DNA from: Pinirhizobacter sp036499745
GTDB taxonomy: Bacteria > Pseudomonadota > Gammaproteobacteria > Xanthomonadales > Rhodanobacteraceae
NCBI RefSeq assembly: GCF_036499745.1
Contig: NZ_DASYDG010000048.1
Location: 9,083-73,082, forward strand
DNA: 64,000 nucleotides
Direction of reading: 5' to 3'
Shown here: one piece after another, positions 16,252 to 25,695 of the stretch
Position numbering within the stretch: the first letter of the stretch is position 1
Layout of the letters: each line of letters opens with the position of its first letter
Position numbers and translations under genes: made by a program
Notes under the pieces: generated by a model
Seen by the model: the letters and a program-made list of their open reading frames with translations, nothing else
Database searches by the model: none
What the model was told of the DNA's origin: nothing

Positions 16252-16697
16252 GCATCACCATCCGCACCGCTACCCCGGCGGACATCGACCATCTGGTGGC
16301 GTGGAACGCCGCGATGGCCTTGGAAACCGAGCACAAGCACCTGGACGAAGCCGTGCTTCGCCCGGGCACCGAAGCCATATTCGCCGACCCGCGTCGCGGC
16401 ACTTACCTGGTGGCTGAACTCGACGGCATCCCGGCGGGCAGCCTGTTGATCACCTACGAGTGGAGCGACTGGCGCAACGGGGACTTCTGGTGGGTGCAGA
16501 GTGTTTATGTGGCGGAACAAGCTCGGCGCAGGGGTGTTTTCCGCGCTCTCTATGAGGCAGTGAAGGAGCGTGCGATGGAAGCGGGCGCAGTAGGCACACG
16601 CCTTTACGTCGAAACCGAGAACACCCGCGCCCAGTCAACCTACGCAAGCCTCGGCATGGAACGCTGCGATTACGCGATGCTCGAGCAGATCTTCTAA
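16248..16697 (+). CDS. GNAT family N-acetyltransferase
   Basis: A 149-residue acetyltransferase: opening ITIRTATPADIDHLVAWNAAMA, acetyl-CoA motif ARRRGVFRALYEAVKERA, and C-terminal LYVETENTRAQSTYASLGM. The small-molecule or protein acceptor is unknown. Its start overlaps the ntrC stop by four bases (ATGA), so it is in the ntrBC operon, but a nitrogen role is only suggested by position. It converges with the next gene and their stops overlap. Confidence 0.9.
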   Translation: MSITIRTATPADIDHLVAWNAAMALETEHKHLDEAVLRPGTEAIFADPRRGTYLVAELDGIPAGSLLITYEWSDWRNGDFWWVQSVYVAEQARRRGVFRALYEAVKERAMEAGAVGTRLYVETENTRAQSTYASLGMERCDYAMLEQIF

Positions 16698-19192
16698 AAG
16701 TACTCGTCGTTGCGGTCGTCGGCGGCGGCCAGCAGGTGGGCGAAGTCGGCGGGAGGCATGGGCATGCCGTAGAGGAAGCCCTGCATCACCGGGCAGCCGG
16801 CGGCCAGCAGGTATTCGGCCTGGTCGGTGGTTTCCACGCCTTCGGCGACCACGTTCTTGTCCAGGCTGTGGGCCAGGGCGACGATGGCGCCGGTGATGGT
16901 GGTGCTCTGGTGGTCGGCGCCGATGTCGCGGATGAAGGCGCGGTCGATCTTCAGGGTGTCGATGGGGAAGTGCTTGAGGTACGACAAGCTGCAATAGCCG
17001 GTGCCGAAGTCGTCCAGTGACAGCTTCACGCCCAGTTGCTTGATCCGCTGCAGCAGGTCGGGCACGTGGCCGTGGCCGGACATCACCATGCGCTCGGTCA
17101 GTTCCAGCTCCAGAAGCACGGGGGGCAGGCCGGTGTCGTCCAGCACGGATTGCAATGTTTCGAAGAAGCGCGTGTGCTGGAACTGCACGGCAGAGACGTT
17201 CACCGACACCGGCACGCGCTTGTACACCGCACGCCATTTCTCTGCCTGCTCGCAGGCGCGGCGAAGCACCCATTCGCCAATCATCACGATCAGCCCGGCT
17301 TCCTCGGCGATGGGGATGAATTCCTCCGGCGAATACACCTCCTCGCCGTCCACGATCCAGCGGAGCAAAGCCTCGGCGCCCACGATCCAGCCGGTGCGCA
17401 CGTCTACCTTGGGCTGGTACTGCACGGATAGCTCATTGCGCACCAACGCCTTGCGCAGCGCCATTTCGATGGCCGCGTGCGCCGCGCCGCGATGGCGCAT
17501 GTTGGTGCTGAACATGCGGTAGCCGTTGCGGCCCTGCTGCTTGGCTTCGTACATCGCCGTGTCGGCGTTGTGGATCAGGTTTTCAGCATCGGTGGCATCG
17601 TCCGGACACAGGCTGATGCCGATGGAGAAATTCACCGACAGATCCGCCACTTCCGTGGACACCGCCTCGTTCACGCGCTCAAGCAATCGCTCGGCCAGGC
17701 CCACCGCCTGGGCTGCATTGTCCACGTGCGGCAGCATCACCACGAACTCGTCGCCGCCCAGCCGGGAGACGATGTCGTCCTCGCCGATCTCGCTGCGGAT
17801 CAGCTGCGCCACGGCTTTGAGCAAACGATCGCCGGCCTTGTGGCCCAGCACGTCGTTCACTTGCTTGAAATGGTCGATGTCGATGAATAGCGCCGCCACG
17901 TGCTTGTGCCGCGGCAGGGCGTCGGCGATGGCCTGCTCCATGCGCGACTGCAGCACGTTGCGGTTGGGCAGGCCCGTGAGCGTGTCGTGGCTGGCCAGGT
18001 GCGCCATCTTCATGGCCAGTGCACGTGTTTCGCTCACGTCGTGGAACACCAGCACGCCGCCGATCACGCGTCCGCTGTTGTCATGGATGGGCGCGGCGGA
18101 ATCTTCGATCGGGCTGTCGAAGCCGTTCAGATGGATCAGCGAGGTGTCGCTGGCCAGCCCCACGATGACATTGCCCTTGATCGCCGCCCGCAGCGGATTG
18201 TCGGCGGGCTGGCCGGTATTGACGTCGCGGATGCGGAACACATCGTCCATCGGCAGACCCAATGCATCGGCGTGGGTCCATCCGGTCATGGCTTCGGCGA
18301 TGGGGTTGAGCGAGGTGATGCGCAGGTCAAGGTCGGTGGTGATCACCGCGTCGCCGATGGATTTCAGCGTCACCTGGGCCAGCTCGCGCTCGTGGAACAA
18401 CGCCGCTTCCGCCGCCTTGCGTTCGCTGATGTCCTGGATCTGCGACACGAAATACAGCGGATCGCCTTCGATATCACGTACCAGCGATACGCTGAGCATC
18501 GTGTGCACCGTGTGCCCATCGCGATGGAAAAAACGCTTTTCCATCTGATAGGTTTCGCGCTCGCCCGCAACGAGCTCACCCAACAGCTGCAAGTCGGTGG
18601 CCAGGTCGTCCGGGTGGGTGATTTCCTGAAAGGTCTTGGTCACCAGGACGGCGGAGGTGTAGCCGAACATGCGTCCCAGCACGCCGTTCACCTGCATGAA
18701 GCCGCCGTCCGGGCGCACCAGCGCCATGCCGATGGAGGCGTGTTCGAAGGCGCCCTGGAAACGCGACTGGCTTTCCTTCAACTGCAATTCGAGTTCGTGG
18801 CGCTCGGTGATGTCCACCACCAGCACGATCACCCCGCGCACGCTGCCGTCGGGTGCAAGGTCGGGTGTGTAACTGCCGCTGATGTAGCGCTCGTTATCGC
18901 CATAGGGAATGTAACGCTCGAACCGGCCGACCCTGCCGGCGTAGGCGAGGTCCAGTTCCTTTTCGACCATGGCGTAGCGTTCCGCGCCGATCACCTCGGC
19001 CACCGTGCGGCCGATCATGGCCTCAGGCTCGGCCACCATCCAGCGCCGGTACGAGGGATTGGCGTACAGGTAGCGTCGTTCGGAATCCAGGTAGGCCACC
19101 AGGCCGGGCAGCACTGACAGCACCTGGGCCGTCAGGTCGTTGGCGGTCCACGCGAGGTCATCGTTCCCGTCCCGGGGTGGAAGCCGGCCCAT
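16694..19192 (-). CDS. PAS-GGDEF-EAL cyclic-di-GMP turnover protein
   Basis: An 832-residue cytoplasmic signalling protein. Three PAS domains (about 20-135, 140-260, 270-385) precede a GGDEF domain with intact LGGDEF (about 478-482) and an EAL domain starting GAEALLRW (about 606) with DDFGTGYCSLSYL and the following LKIDRAFIRD. Both signature motifs look catalytically complete, so the protein could make and break c-di-GMP; which dominates cannot be read. No membrane segment is visible, so PAS inputs are probably intracellular (redox, light or metabolite). It is monocistronic. Confidence 0.94.
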   Translation of the reverse strand: MGRLPPRDGNDDLAWTANDLTAQVLSVLPGLVAYLDSERRYLYANPSYRRWMVAEPEAMIGRTVAEVIGAERYAMVEKELDLAYAGRVGRFERYIPYGDNERYISGSYTPDLAPDGSVRGVIVLVVDITERHELELQLKESQSRFQGAFEHASIGMALVRPDGGFMQVNGVLGRMFGYTSAVLVTKTFQEITHPDDLATDLQLLGELVAGERETYQMEKRFFHRDGHTVHTMLSVSLVRDIEGDPLYFVSQIQDISERKAAEAALFHERELAQVTLKSIGDAVITTDLDLRITSLNPIAEAMTGWTHADALGLPMDDVFRIRDVNTGQPADNPLRAAIKGNVIVGLASDTSLIHLNGFDSPIEDSAAPIHDNSGRVIGGVLVFHDVSETRALAMKMAHLASHDTLTGLPNRNVLQSRMEQAIADALPRHKHVAALFIDIDHFKQVNDVLGHKAGDRLLKAVAQLIRSEIGEDDIVSRLGGDEFVVMLPHVDNAAQAVGLAERLLERVNEAVSTEVADLSVNFSIGISLCPDDATDAENLIHNADTAMYEAKQQGRNGYRMFSTNMRHRGAAHAAIEMALRKALVRNELSVQYQPKVDVRTGWIVGAEALLRWIVDGEEVYSPEEFIPIAEEAGLIVMIGEWVLRRACEQAEKWRAVYKRVPVSVNVSAVQFQHTRFFETLQSVLDDTGLPPVLLELELTERMVMSGHGHVPDLLQRIKQLGVKLSLDDFGTGYCSLSYLKHFPIDTLKIDRAFIRDIGADHQSTTITGAIVALAHSLDKNVVAEGVETTDQAEYLLAAGCPVMQGFLYGMPMPPADFAHLLAAADDRNDEYF

Positions 19193-19251
19193 GATCTGCT
19201 TTTCACTCGCCCTTGAGATATTTGCAGCGTATCTGCTTTGGGCGGGCCCGG

Positions 19252-20394
19252 CTAATGGACCGATGCGGCGGGAATGGCCAAACGCCGGCCCGGTGCAAGG
19301 AACAGCTTGCCCAGGTCGGTGATGGTGTCCTCCGGCTGGTAGCGCTCATGCAGCGCGTGCAGCATGGTTTCCATGGCGTCGGCCGCCAGCGGAAAACCGT
19401 GGGCAAGGATCCGGGGCTCGGCCGAGCCGTGTGTTTGCGCCACCGTCACCGCTACCACCCCCAGTCCCCGGGCCGGGTGGGCGAACAGCCTGGGTTTGCC
19501 GAAGGTGGGATTGGGATCGTTCACCGCTTCCATGGCGTAGCCGACGGTGGGAGCCGTGCCTTCGAATCCGAAGGCGATGCCGTGGGCATTGAGCACCGCC
19601 GCGTATTGGCGAAGTTCGAAGAGGATGCCCGCCAGTTGATGCGCGGAGTCGTCGGTGCCGTTGTCGGGCTGTTCGGCAAACCAGGCGGCCAGCGGCGGCG
19701 CCGACACCCGGCCGGCTCCGTAACGGAGGGGCAGGCCACGCAGGGTGAGCGTGGATTCTTCTTTATAGGGTGTAAGCAGCGCCGCCTCGAGCAGGGTCCA
19801 CAGCGGGGCCAGGTTCACGTGCTCGTACTGCACGCAGGTCATGGCCATTACGTCGTTGCGGCTCAGGTACCGGGCGTGCTCGAAGCGCACGCCCAGGGTG
19901 CGCATGAGGAAATCAGACGTGCGCGAGCCGGCTTCGCCGCGACCGACAAGTTCGGTTTCGATCCGTGCGGCGAGGTCTTCGGCCTGGGCTTCCTCGGCCA
20001 ATAGTGTCCAGGGCAACAGGCGCATCGGGCCGCCGGCGTAGGTGGGGTCGGGCACCAGCGGCTGCGCTGGCATCTGCCCCTGGTTACTGCCAAAGGCCAC
20101 CACGGCGGCCTCGCCGGTCACGCGCGGGATGCGCCGGGCAAGCTCGTCGAGCGTGGCGTGCACCGGGAAACCCGGGCGCAGCAATTCCACGGCATCGAAT
20201 AACGCGCCGGCCACGGCCAGGCGCGATGTCTCCACACCCGGCAGCAGGTTTCGCAGGTCTTCGGCGACGAGGCCGGCCAGTTCCTGGGCTTCTTCACGGG
20301 TGAGCATCAGGCGCGAGGGCATCTCGCCCGGAGCCAGCTCCAGGGCCAGCACGGCCGGGCAGGCAACTACGTCATTCACCAGCGTCAATCCCAA
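19252..20394 (-). CDS. Conserved hypothetical protein
   Basis: A 380-residue protein without signal peptide or membrane helices, rich in Ala, Leu and Glu, with normal codon use for this genome. I see no motif that names it. It begins MGLTLVNDVVACPAVLALEL; a regular hydrophobic pattern suggests an alpha/beta fold. It sits alone between the PAS/GGDEF/EAL gene and a divergent thiolase gene. Proteins of this kind may be confined to Lysobacterales, but that is a guess. Confidence 0.75.
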   Translation of the reverse strand: MGLTLVNDVVACPAVLALELAPGEMPSRLMLTREEAQELAGLVAEDLRNLLPGVETSRLAVAGALFDAVELLRPGFPVHATLDELARRIPRVTGEAAVVAFGSNQGQMPAQPLVPDPTYAGGPMRLLPWTLLAEEAQAEDLAARIETELVGRGEAGSRTSDFLMRTLGVRFEHARYLSRNDVMAMTCVQYEHVNLAPLWTLLEAALLTPYKEESTLTLRGLPLRYGAGRVSAPPLAAWFAEQPDNGTDDSAHQLAGILFELRQYAAVLNAHGIAFGFEGTAPTVGYAMEAVNDPNPTFGKPRLFAHPARGLGVVAVTVAQTHGSAEPRILAHGFPLAADAMETMLHALHERYQPEDTITDLGKLFLAPGRRLAIPAASVH

Positions 20395-20516
20395 CGGGAA
20401 TAAACCGCGATTCTAACATTGAGTGTTTTAAGGCTTTCCCACCGGGCTTGCCCGCGTTAGCCTTGGAATCCCCGTCGAACACATGTTCGACCCCCAGGTG
20501 GCTGATCGTCTTGAGC

Positions 20517-21800
20517 ATGGAAAAACCGCAAACGCGCGTGGGTGTCGTCGGTGGCGTCCGCATTCCCTTCTGCCGCAACAACACCGCCTACGCCGACGTC
20601 GGCAATTTCGGTATGTCCGTCAAGGTGTTGGGTGCACTGGTCGAACGCTTCGGCCTGCACGGGGTGGAGCTGGGCGAAGTGGCGATGGGCGCGGTGATCC
20701 GCCATCCGTCGGACTGGAATCTCGCCCGGGAAGCACTGCTGTCGTCGGGCCTGGCCCCCACCACACCGGGCATCACCACCGCCCGCGCGTGCGGTACGTC
20801 GCTCGACAACGCCATCATCATCGCCAACAAGATTGCCACCGGGCAGATCCAGGCGGGTATCGCCGGCGGCTCGGACACCACCAGCGACGTGCCCATCGTG
20901 TTTGGCACGCGGTTGCGCAAGCGCCTGCTGTCGGTCAATCGCGCCAAAACCCTCAAGGAAAAATTCCGTGCGGCCACGCGCGGCTTCTCCTTCCGGGAAC
21001 TGAAGCCCTCGTTTCCCGGCGTGGCCGAGCCGCGCACGGGTAAATCCATGGGCGACCATTGCGAACTGATGGCCCGCGAGTGGCATATCGAGCGCCAGGC
21101 GCAGGATCGCCTGGCCATGGAAAGCCACCACAAGCTCGCCGCGGCCTACGATGCCGGCTTCTTCAACGACCTGCTGGTGCCCTTCCGCGGCCTGAAGCGT
21201 GATGGCTTCCTGCGGCCGGATACCTCGATGGAGAAGCTCGCCACGTTGAAGCCCGCCTTCGACAAGACCACCGGCCACGGCACGCTCACCGCGGGTAACT
21301 CCACCGGTCTTTCCGACGGCGCGGCGGCGGTGCTGCTGGCAAGCGATGCGTGGGCCGCCGAACGCGGCCTGACCATCCAGGCCTACATGACCCACAGTGA
21401 AGTGGCGGCGGTGGATTTCGTCCATGGCGAGGGCCTGCTGATGGCGCCCACCGTGGCCGTGCCGCGCATGCTCGATCGCGCGGGGCTCACCCTGCAGGAT
21501 TTCGACTTCTACGAGATCCACGAAGCCTTCGCCGCCCAGGTGCTGTGCACATTGCGCGCGTGGGAATCGGAAGACTACTGCCAGCGTCGACTGGGCCGGC
21601 CGGCCCTGGGTTCGATCGATCCGGCGAAGTTGAACGTGCATGGCTCGAGCCTTGCCGCGGGGCATCCGTTCGCCGCCACTGGCGCGCGTATCGTGGCGAG
21701 CCTGGCGAAGCTGCTGGAACAGAAGGGCTCGGGCCGTGGCCTGATCTCGATCTGCACCGCCGGCGGCATGGGCGTCACCGCCATCCTCGAACGTCCTTGA
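20517..21800 (+). CDS. Thiolase family protein (acetyl-CoA C-acyltransferase, FadI-like)
   Basis: A 427-residue thiolase. The nucleophile Cys is in TARACGTSLDN, the catalytic His in EIHEAFAAQ, the second conserved His in GHPFAATGAR, and the acid/base Cys in CTAGGMG; all four are present. Length and the long central loop resemble FadI-type 3-ketoacyl-CoA thiolases, which work in fatty acid beta-oxidation with FadJ; an acetoacetyl-CoA role is also possible. The start at 20517 (MEKPQTRVGVVGGVR) fits the family. No fadJ partner is adjacent. Confidence 0.9.
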   Translation: MEKPQTRVGVVGGVRIPFCRNNTAYADVGNFGMSVKVLGALVERFGLHGVELGEVAMGAVIRHPSDWNLAREALLSSGLAPTTPGITTARACGTSLDNAIIIANKIATGQIQAGIAGGSDTTSDVPIVFGTRLRKRLLSVNRAKTLKEKFRAATRGFSFRELKPSFPGVAEPRTGKSMGDHCELMAREWHIERQAQDRLAMESHHKLAAAYDAGFFNDLLVPFRGLKRDGFLRPDTSMEKLATLKPAFDKTTGHGTLTAGNSTGLSDGAAAVLLASDAWAAERGLTIQAYMTHSEVAAVDFVHGEGLLMAPTVAVPRMLDRAGLTLQDFDFYEIHEAFAAQVLCTLRAWESEDYCQRRLGRPALGSIDPAKLNVHGSSLAAGHPFAATGARIVASLAKLLEQKGSGRGLISICTAGGMGVTAILERP

Positions 21801-21804
21801 GATC

Positions 21805-22032
21805 GTGGCTTCGGTGATGCCGCCATTGCGTTTTACCTTCGGCTTCAGCCTGCTGGTGCTGATGCTGGGGGTCACCGCCACCGCATGGCTCACCGAGCTC
21901 ACCTACGGGCCGCCCCAGGTGGAGCGCCGTCGGGTGTCGTTGCGTTCGCCCATGTCCCGCGCCGCCGTGCCGCCACTACCGGCGGTGATGCCCAAGCGCA
22001 CCTATCCCGTACAGCGCACCATCGATCGCTAA
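21805..22032 (+). CDS. Small single-pass membrane protein, hypothetical
   Basis: A 75-residue protein with one N-terminal hydrophobic helix (FTFGFSLLVLMLGVTATAWL) and a basic, Pro-rich tail. It starts four bases after the thiolase stop (GTG 21805, or ATG 21817) and may be translated from the same message. Its last codons overlap the convergent phospholipase D gene by four bases. Function unknown. Confidence 0.6.
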   Translation: MASVMPPLRFTFGFSLLVLMLGVTATAWLTELTYGPPQVERRRVSLRSPMSRAAVPPLPAVMPKRTYPVQRTIDR

Positions 22033-23909
22033 AGGATGCCCGACGAGGCCGAGCCGAACGCGGTGAGCAACCGCGTGTAGATCATCTTCAGCGACAGGTT
22101 CACTTCAGGGAAATCGCCCACGGCGTGATAGCACTGGAAGAACTGCGCGTCGTTCGGCCGCTTGGGCATGCAGCCCGGGTTGAGGTCGTAGTTGGTCGTG
22201 TAGCGGAAGGGCCAGAGGTCGAACAGGGGCAGTTTCTCCGATACATCCCCCAGCGCTTCGCTGATCTGCCCCAGCACCGGAATGGTGGGTTTGCGCGGCG
22301 CCACCACCCAGGCGTTCTCAGGCCGGGTGTCGCTCATGATCGAGGCGCGCAGCGCATCGGCAAACGGACGGTCGTATACCACCACGCCCGATTCGGTGTT
22401 GTAGTGGTCCGAGCGGGGATCGAAATTGTGCGTGCCGACCATGGCGAAGCTGTCATCCACCACGATGGATTTGGCGTGCAGGCCGATGCGCATGCCGGCG
22501 GTGCGTAGCGGGGCGGGACGGTTGCGACGGCCGCGGCCGTTACGGCTGCCGAAGAGGCCCGGTTCCTCGCTGGGTGAAGCATTCCGCCGACCACCGGACG
22601 GGGCGTGGAAAACGTCGTAGCTCACGCCTTCGTCGGTGTCGGGCCTATCTTCAACCTGCGGCTTCATCTCGTAGATCTCGAAGCCGTACTTGGTGAAATA
22701 CGCCTTCCGGTGCTTATAGGAAATGGCATACACGGCGAAGGCATCGGTGGAGGCCAGTGAATTGGTGGATACCACCACCCGCGGCGCATCGGGGCGTTTG
22801 TGCAGTGCGCGGAAGAGCTTCTTGGCGCGGTCACTCAATACCAGGTAGGGCGTCTGCAGCACCACTTCGCGGCGTGCGGCGCTGAGCATTCCCATGATGC
22901 GGCCGGTGAGCTCGCGGTCCTCGCGATCGGCCGGCTTCTCCGTTTTGCCGGGAAGATCCGAGAGGTAATCCACACGGCCCACGGGAATGGAATTGGCTAC
23001 CAGGTGCTCCTGCACCCACTGCGGATCGGCGGCCTCGGCCAGTGCGTCGCTCACCCGGTCGGGCCGGGAGTAAGCCGGTTCCACCCAGCGCGGCGCGTCG
23101 GGCCCGTCGCTGCGGATCTGCCGGTTCACGTCGCGCAGGTGGGTCAGCGGCACGCTGCGCTTGTGGTTCCAGAAGGTGTCGAAGCTCGTCGCCATGGTCC
23201 GCGCTACCGGGCCGCCCACGACCACATCGCGGTCGCGGTAATCGAACTCGTCGTTCCAGTCGAAGTAGCGGTCTTCGTAGTTGCGGCCGCCGGTGATGCC
23301 GATGGCATCGTCCACCAGCAGCAACTTGTTGTGCATGCGCTGGTTGAAGCGCAGGAAACAGCACACGACACCGGCGGCGAATTCCAGCGGCGGTGTATGG
23401 GCCTTGCGGAAGGTGGGGTTGTACAGGCGTACCTCGAAATTGGCACGGGTGCGCGCCAGGGTGGCCAGCAGTTTCGCGTCGCCGAAGGCGAACAGCTGGT
23501 CGGCCAGGATGCGTACTTTCACCCCGCGCCGGGCCGCTTCCACCAGCTGGTCCAGGATCAGCTTGCCGGCATCGTCCTGCTGCCAGATGTAGGTCTGCAC
23601 GTCGATACTGTGGCGGGCGCCGCGGATCAGGTTCAGCCGGGCCACCATGGCCGATTCGCCGTCCTCGAGCAGGCCGATGGCGTGGTGGGGGGCATCGGCG
23701 GTGGAAGACGCAAGCTCGGCGTTGGCCTGGTCCAGCAGGGCGGAAGGCGCCGCGCAGTTATCCGGCTGGTGGCAGGTGGGCACGGCATCCTGCGCCTGCA
23801 TCACGATCGCGTCGGCCTTGCGGATATTGGCGTGCGACAGCGTGCAACCCTGCGCGAACGCAGCGGTGGCCAGCAGGAGGACGAGAGCGATGCGGCGCAT
23901 GGGCGCCAT
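22029..23909 (-). CDS. Phospholipase D family lipoprotein (cardiolipin synthase-like)
   Basis: A 626-residue protein with a lipoprotein signal (MRRIALVLLLATAAFA then QGC). Two HKD motifs are intact: HNKLLLVDD with His near 192 and GLHAKSIVVDDSFAMVGTHNFD with His near 478, each followed by the GG/GS..N pattern. It therefore should form a single bilobed phosphatidyltransferase or phospholipase active site. Being anchored outside the cytoplasm, it may handle envelope phospholipids like ClsC-type enzymes. The start could be 23909 or 23900. It is close to the downstream yceI-sixA genes, but whether they share a transcript is unclear. Confidence 0.88.
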   Translation of the reverse strand: MAPMRRIALVLLLATAAFAQGCTLSHANIRKADAIVMQAQDAVPTCHQPDNCAAPSALLDQANAELASSTADAPHHAIGLLEDGESAMVARLNLIRGARHSIDVQTYIWQQDDAGKLILDQLVEAARRGVKVRILADQLFAFGDAKLLATLARTRANFEVRLYNPTFRKAHTPPLEFAAGVVCCFLRFNQRMHNKLLLVDDAIGITGGRNYEDRYFDWNDEFDYRDRDVVVGGPVARTMATSFDTFWNHKRSVPLTHLRDVNRQIRSDGPDAPRWVEPAYSRPDRVSDALAEAADPQWVQEHLVANSIPVGRVDYLSDLPGKTEKPADREDRELTGRIMGMLSAARREVVLQTPYLVLSDRAKKLFRALHKRPDAPRVVVSTNSLASTDAFAVYAISYKHRKAYFTKYGFEIYEMKPQVEDRPDTDEGVSYDVFHAPSGGRRNASPSEEPGLFGSRNGRGRRNRPAPLRTAGMRIGLHAKSIVVDDSFAMVGTHNFDPRSDHYNTESGVVVYDRPFADALRASIMSDTRPENAWVVAPRKPTIPVLGQISEALGDVSEKLPLFDLWPFRYTTNYDLNPGCMPKRPNDAQFFQCYHAVGDFPEVNLSLKMIYTRLLTAFGSASSGIL

Positions 23910-23938
23910 CATAGCCGGGCGCGACGCAATGGCTGTGT

Positions 23939-24502
23939 CTACGGACCGATGGTGATCGACAGGCCCAGTTCGACCCTGTCGGCCAGGGCGCCGCGGCGTC
24001 CGCGCATGTCGAAATCGGTGCGGTCGATCGCGCCCAGGGCCTGCAGGGTGCAGCCGCTCAGGTGGGTGGCGGTGCAATCCGATCGAAGGATGGTGAAGTG
24101 CACCGGCTGGGTCACCCCGCGCATGGTCAGCTGGCCATCGAGGCGGTCGCCGTTGCCCAGGGCGTCAAGGGGGATGCGGGTGGAGACGAAACCGATCGAG
24201 GGGTAGCGCGTGTAGTCGAAGAACTCAGGCGCCAGCACCCATTTGCGGAAACGGCTGGAATCCATCTGCAGGCTTTCCACGTCGATGGACGCCTGCACCA
24301 CGGCACGGTTGTCGTCGGGGTCGATGTCGATGGTGCCGCGGATGCGTTCGAACACGCCGGTCACTTTCGTTACCCACAGCAGCCGCACACCGAACTCCGC
24401 GCGCGAGTGCGCTTCGTCGATGTGCAGCGGGCCGTGGATGGCAGCCGCGGACGCGACGCCGGAGAGCAGCAGGGCCGCGAACGGCCCCGCCAGGTACTTC
24501 AT
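23939..24502 (-). CDS. YceI family periplasmic protein
   Basis: A 187-residue protein with a signal peptide (MKYLAGPFAALLLSGVASA). The lipocalin-like YceI fold is shown by IDEAHSRAEFGVRLL, VQASIDVESLQMDSSRFRKWV, FFDYTRYPSIGFVST and LTMRGVTQPVHF. YceI proteins bind isoprenoid-type lipids such as polyprenyl quinones in the periplasm. Two cysteines in SDCTATHLSGC may form a disulfide, which is unusual. The gene follows sixA with a four-base ATGA overlap, so the two are coupled. Confidence 0.9.
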   Translation of the reverse strand: MKYLAGPFAALLLSGVASAAAIHGPLHIDEAHSRAEFGVRLLWVTKVTGVFERIRGTIDIDPDDNRAVVQASIDVESLQMDSSRFRKWVLAPEFFDYTRYPSIGFVSTRIPLDALGNGDRLDGQLTMRGVTQPVHFTILRSDCTATHLSGCTLQALGAIDRTDFDMRGRRGALADRVELGLSITIGP

Positions 24503-24963
24503 GGCGACCAGAACGCCTCCAGGGTGGCCGACCCCGGTTCCAGCGGGCCGGCCGCCACGCGCAGGCGGGCCAGGGCCCCGGGCGGCATGCCGCGATAGTC
24601 TTCCGATCGGCCTTCCACCAGCAGGGCGACGAGTTGCTCGATGCCCGGGTTGTGGCCCACCAGTACCAGGGTGATGGCGTCCTGGTGCTGGTCGATCAGG
24701 GTGAACAGGGTGCCGGGAGTGGCGTCGTAGATCTCAAGGGCTTCGGTGATGGGGAGGTTCGGCAGCGCAAGTTCCGCCGTCTGCCGGGTACGTTTGGCCG
24801 GCGAACACAGCACGCGGTCGATGCTGAGTTTGTGGTCGGCCAGCCATTTGCCGGCTTCGATGGCCTCGGCACGGCCGTGTTCGGTGAGTTGTCGGTCGCG
24901 GTCGCTTTCACCGGAGCAGAGCTCTTCGGTTTCCGCGTGGCGAAGGAGGATCAGTTCACGCAT
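24499..24963 (-). CDS. sixA: Phosphohistidine phosphatase SixA
   Basis: A 154-residue histidine phosphatase: catalytic LILLRHAETE at the N-terminus, VLCSPAKRTRQTAEL, and the second His in LVGHNPGIEQL. The short length without a cap domain matches SixA, which removes phosphate from histidine phosphotransfer proteins (in E. coli, PtsN-branch/NPr). Coupling to yceI by overlap is visible; the functional link is unknown. Confidence 0.9.
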   Translation of the reverse strand: MRELILLRHAETEELCSGESDRDRQLTEHGRAEAIEAGKWLADHKLSIDRVLCSPAKRTRQTAELALPNLPITEALEIYDATPGTLFTLIDQHQDAITLVLVGHNPGIEQLVALLVEGRSEDYRGMPPGALARLRVAAGPLEPGSATLEAFWSP

Positions 24964-25005
24964 GGTGTTTTCCTTCTGGTTCGTCTTGCGTGGGAGCGTG
25001 GTGCC

Positions 25006-25638
25006 TTAGCTGCTGCGCTTGATCCATCGCAACAACTTGCTCCAGTCGTCCTGGTGGCCACGGACATTCTCGGAGTGGTAATCGAAGATGCCTTTACCCA
25101 GTGCGGTAAGCAACACATAGGCCTGGCTGTCGCGAAGCTGTGCCACCACCGGGAACGGTGATGCCTCGGCCAGCTGCACCATGGCATCCTGGCTGGCGTT
25201 GGTCCATGGCTTCAGGCGGTTGCCCACCAGGGCCACCGGCAGCTTGCCACGGCGCACGCGCGGGATACCGTGCAGCAGTTTGAGGAAATCGGTGGTGGCG
25301 TCCAGGTCGAAGCTCGATGGCAGCACCGGCACCACCAGCACGCTGGCCTGTTCAAGGTAGGGCTCGAGTTCTTTCTCGGTGACGCCGGCAGGGGTATCGA
25401 CGATGGCAACGTCGGTATCTTCGGGAAGTTTCTCCAGTGCCTTGCGGCCGCCGTCCACTGCCAGCACGCCGGGAACGTTCTCCGGCCTTCGGGCTGCCCA
25501 CCGGTAACTGGACTGTTGCCGGTCTGCGTCGACGATGGCTACGCGCTTGTTGGCCTGGGCGTAATGGGACGCCGCCTGGGTGACTACCGTGGTCTTGCCG
25601 CAACCGCCCTTACTGCTTGCTACGAGCATCGTCAGCAT
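25006..25638 (-). CDS. ParA family ATPase (orphan)
   Basis: A 210-residue P-loop ATPase with the deviant Walker A KGGCGKTT, then ANKRVAIVDADRQQSS and VAIVDTPAGVTEKEL (Walker B). It lacks the N-terminal helix-turn-helix of plasmid ParA and has no parB next door, resembling chromosomal orphan ParA/MinD-like positioning proteins such as those for flagella or chemotaxis clusters. Cargo cannot be deduced from the neighbours (sixA on one side, a small membrane protein on the other). Confidence 0.88.
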   Translation of the reverse strand: MLTMLVASSKGGCGKTTVVTQAASHYAQANKRVAIVDADRQQSSYRWAARRPENVPGVLAVDGGRKALEKLPEDTDVAIVDTPAGVTEKELEPYLEQASVLVVPVLPSSFDLDATTDFLKLLHGIPRVRRGKLPVALVGNRLKPWTNASQDAMVQLAEASPFPVVAQLRDSQAYVLLTALGKGIFDYHSENVRGHQDDWSKLLRWIKRSS

Positions 25639-25695
25639 CGGATAGACCTTGCCTGGAAAGGAGGTACCTCCAAGCCTACCGGGTTCGACGCGGCG

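Noticed and set aside
17900..19117. A 405-residue open frame antisense to the PAS/GGDEF/EAL gene
   Set aside because: Shadow frame caused by codon bias; the minus strand has intact PAS, GGDEF and EAL motifs.
22800..24206. A 468-residue open frame antisense to the phospholipase D gene
   Set aside because: Shadow frame; it spans across two real genes on the other strand and carries no motif.
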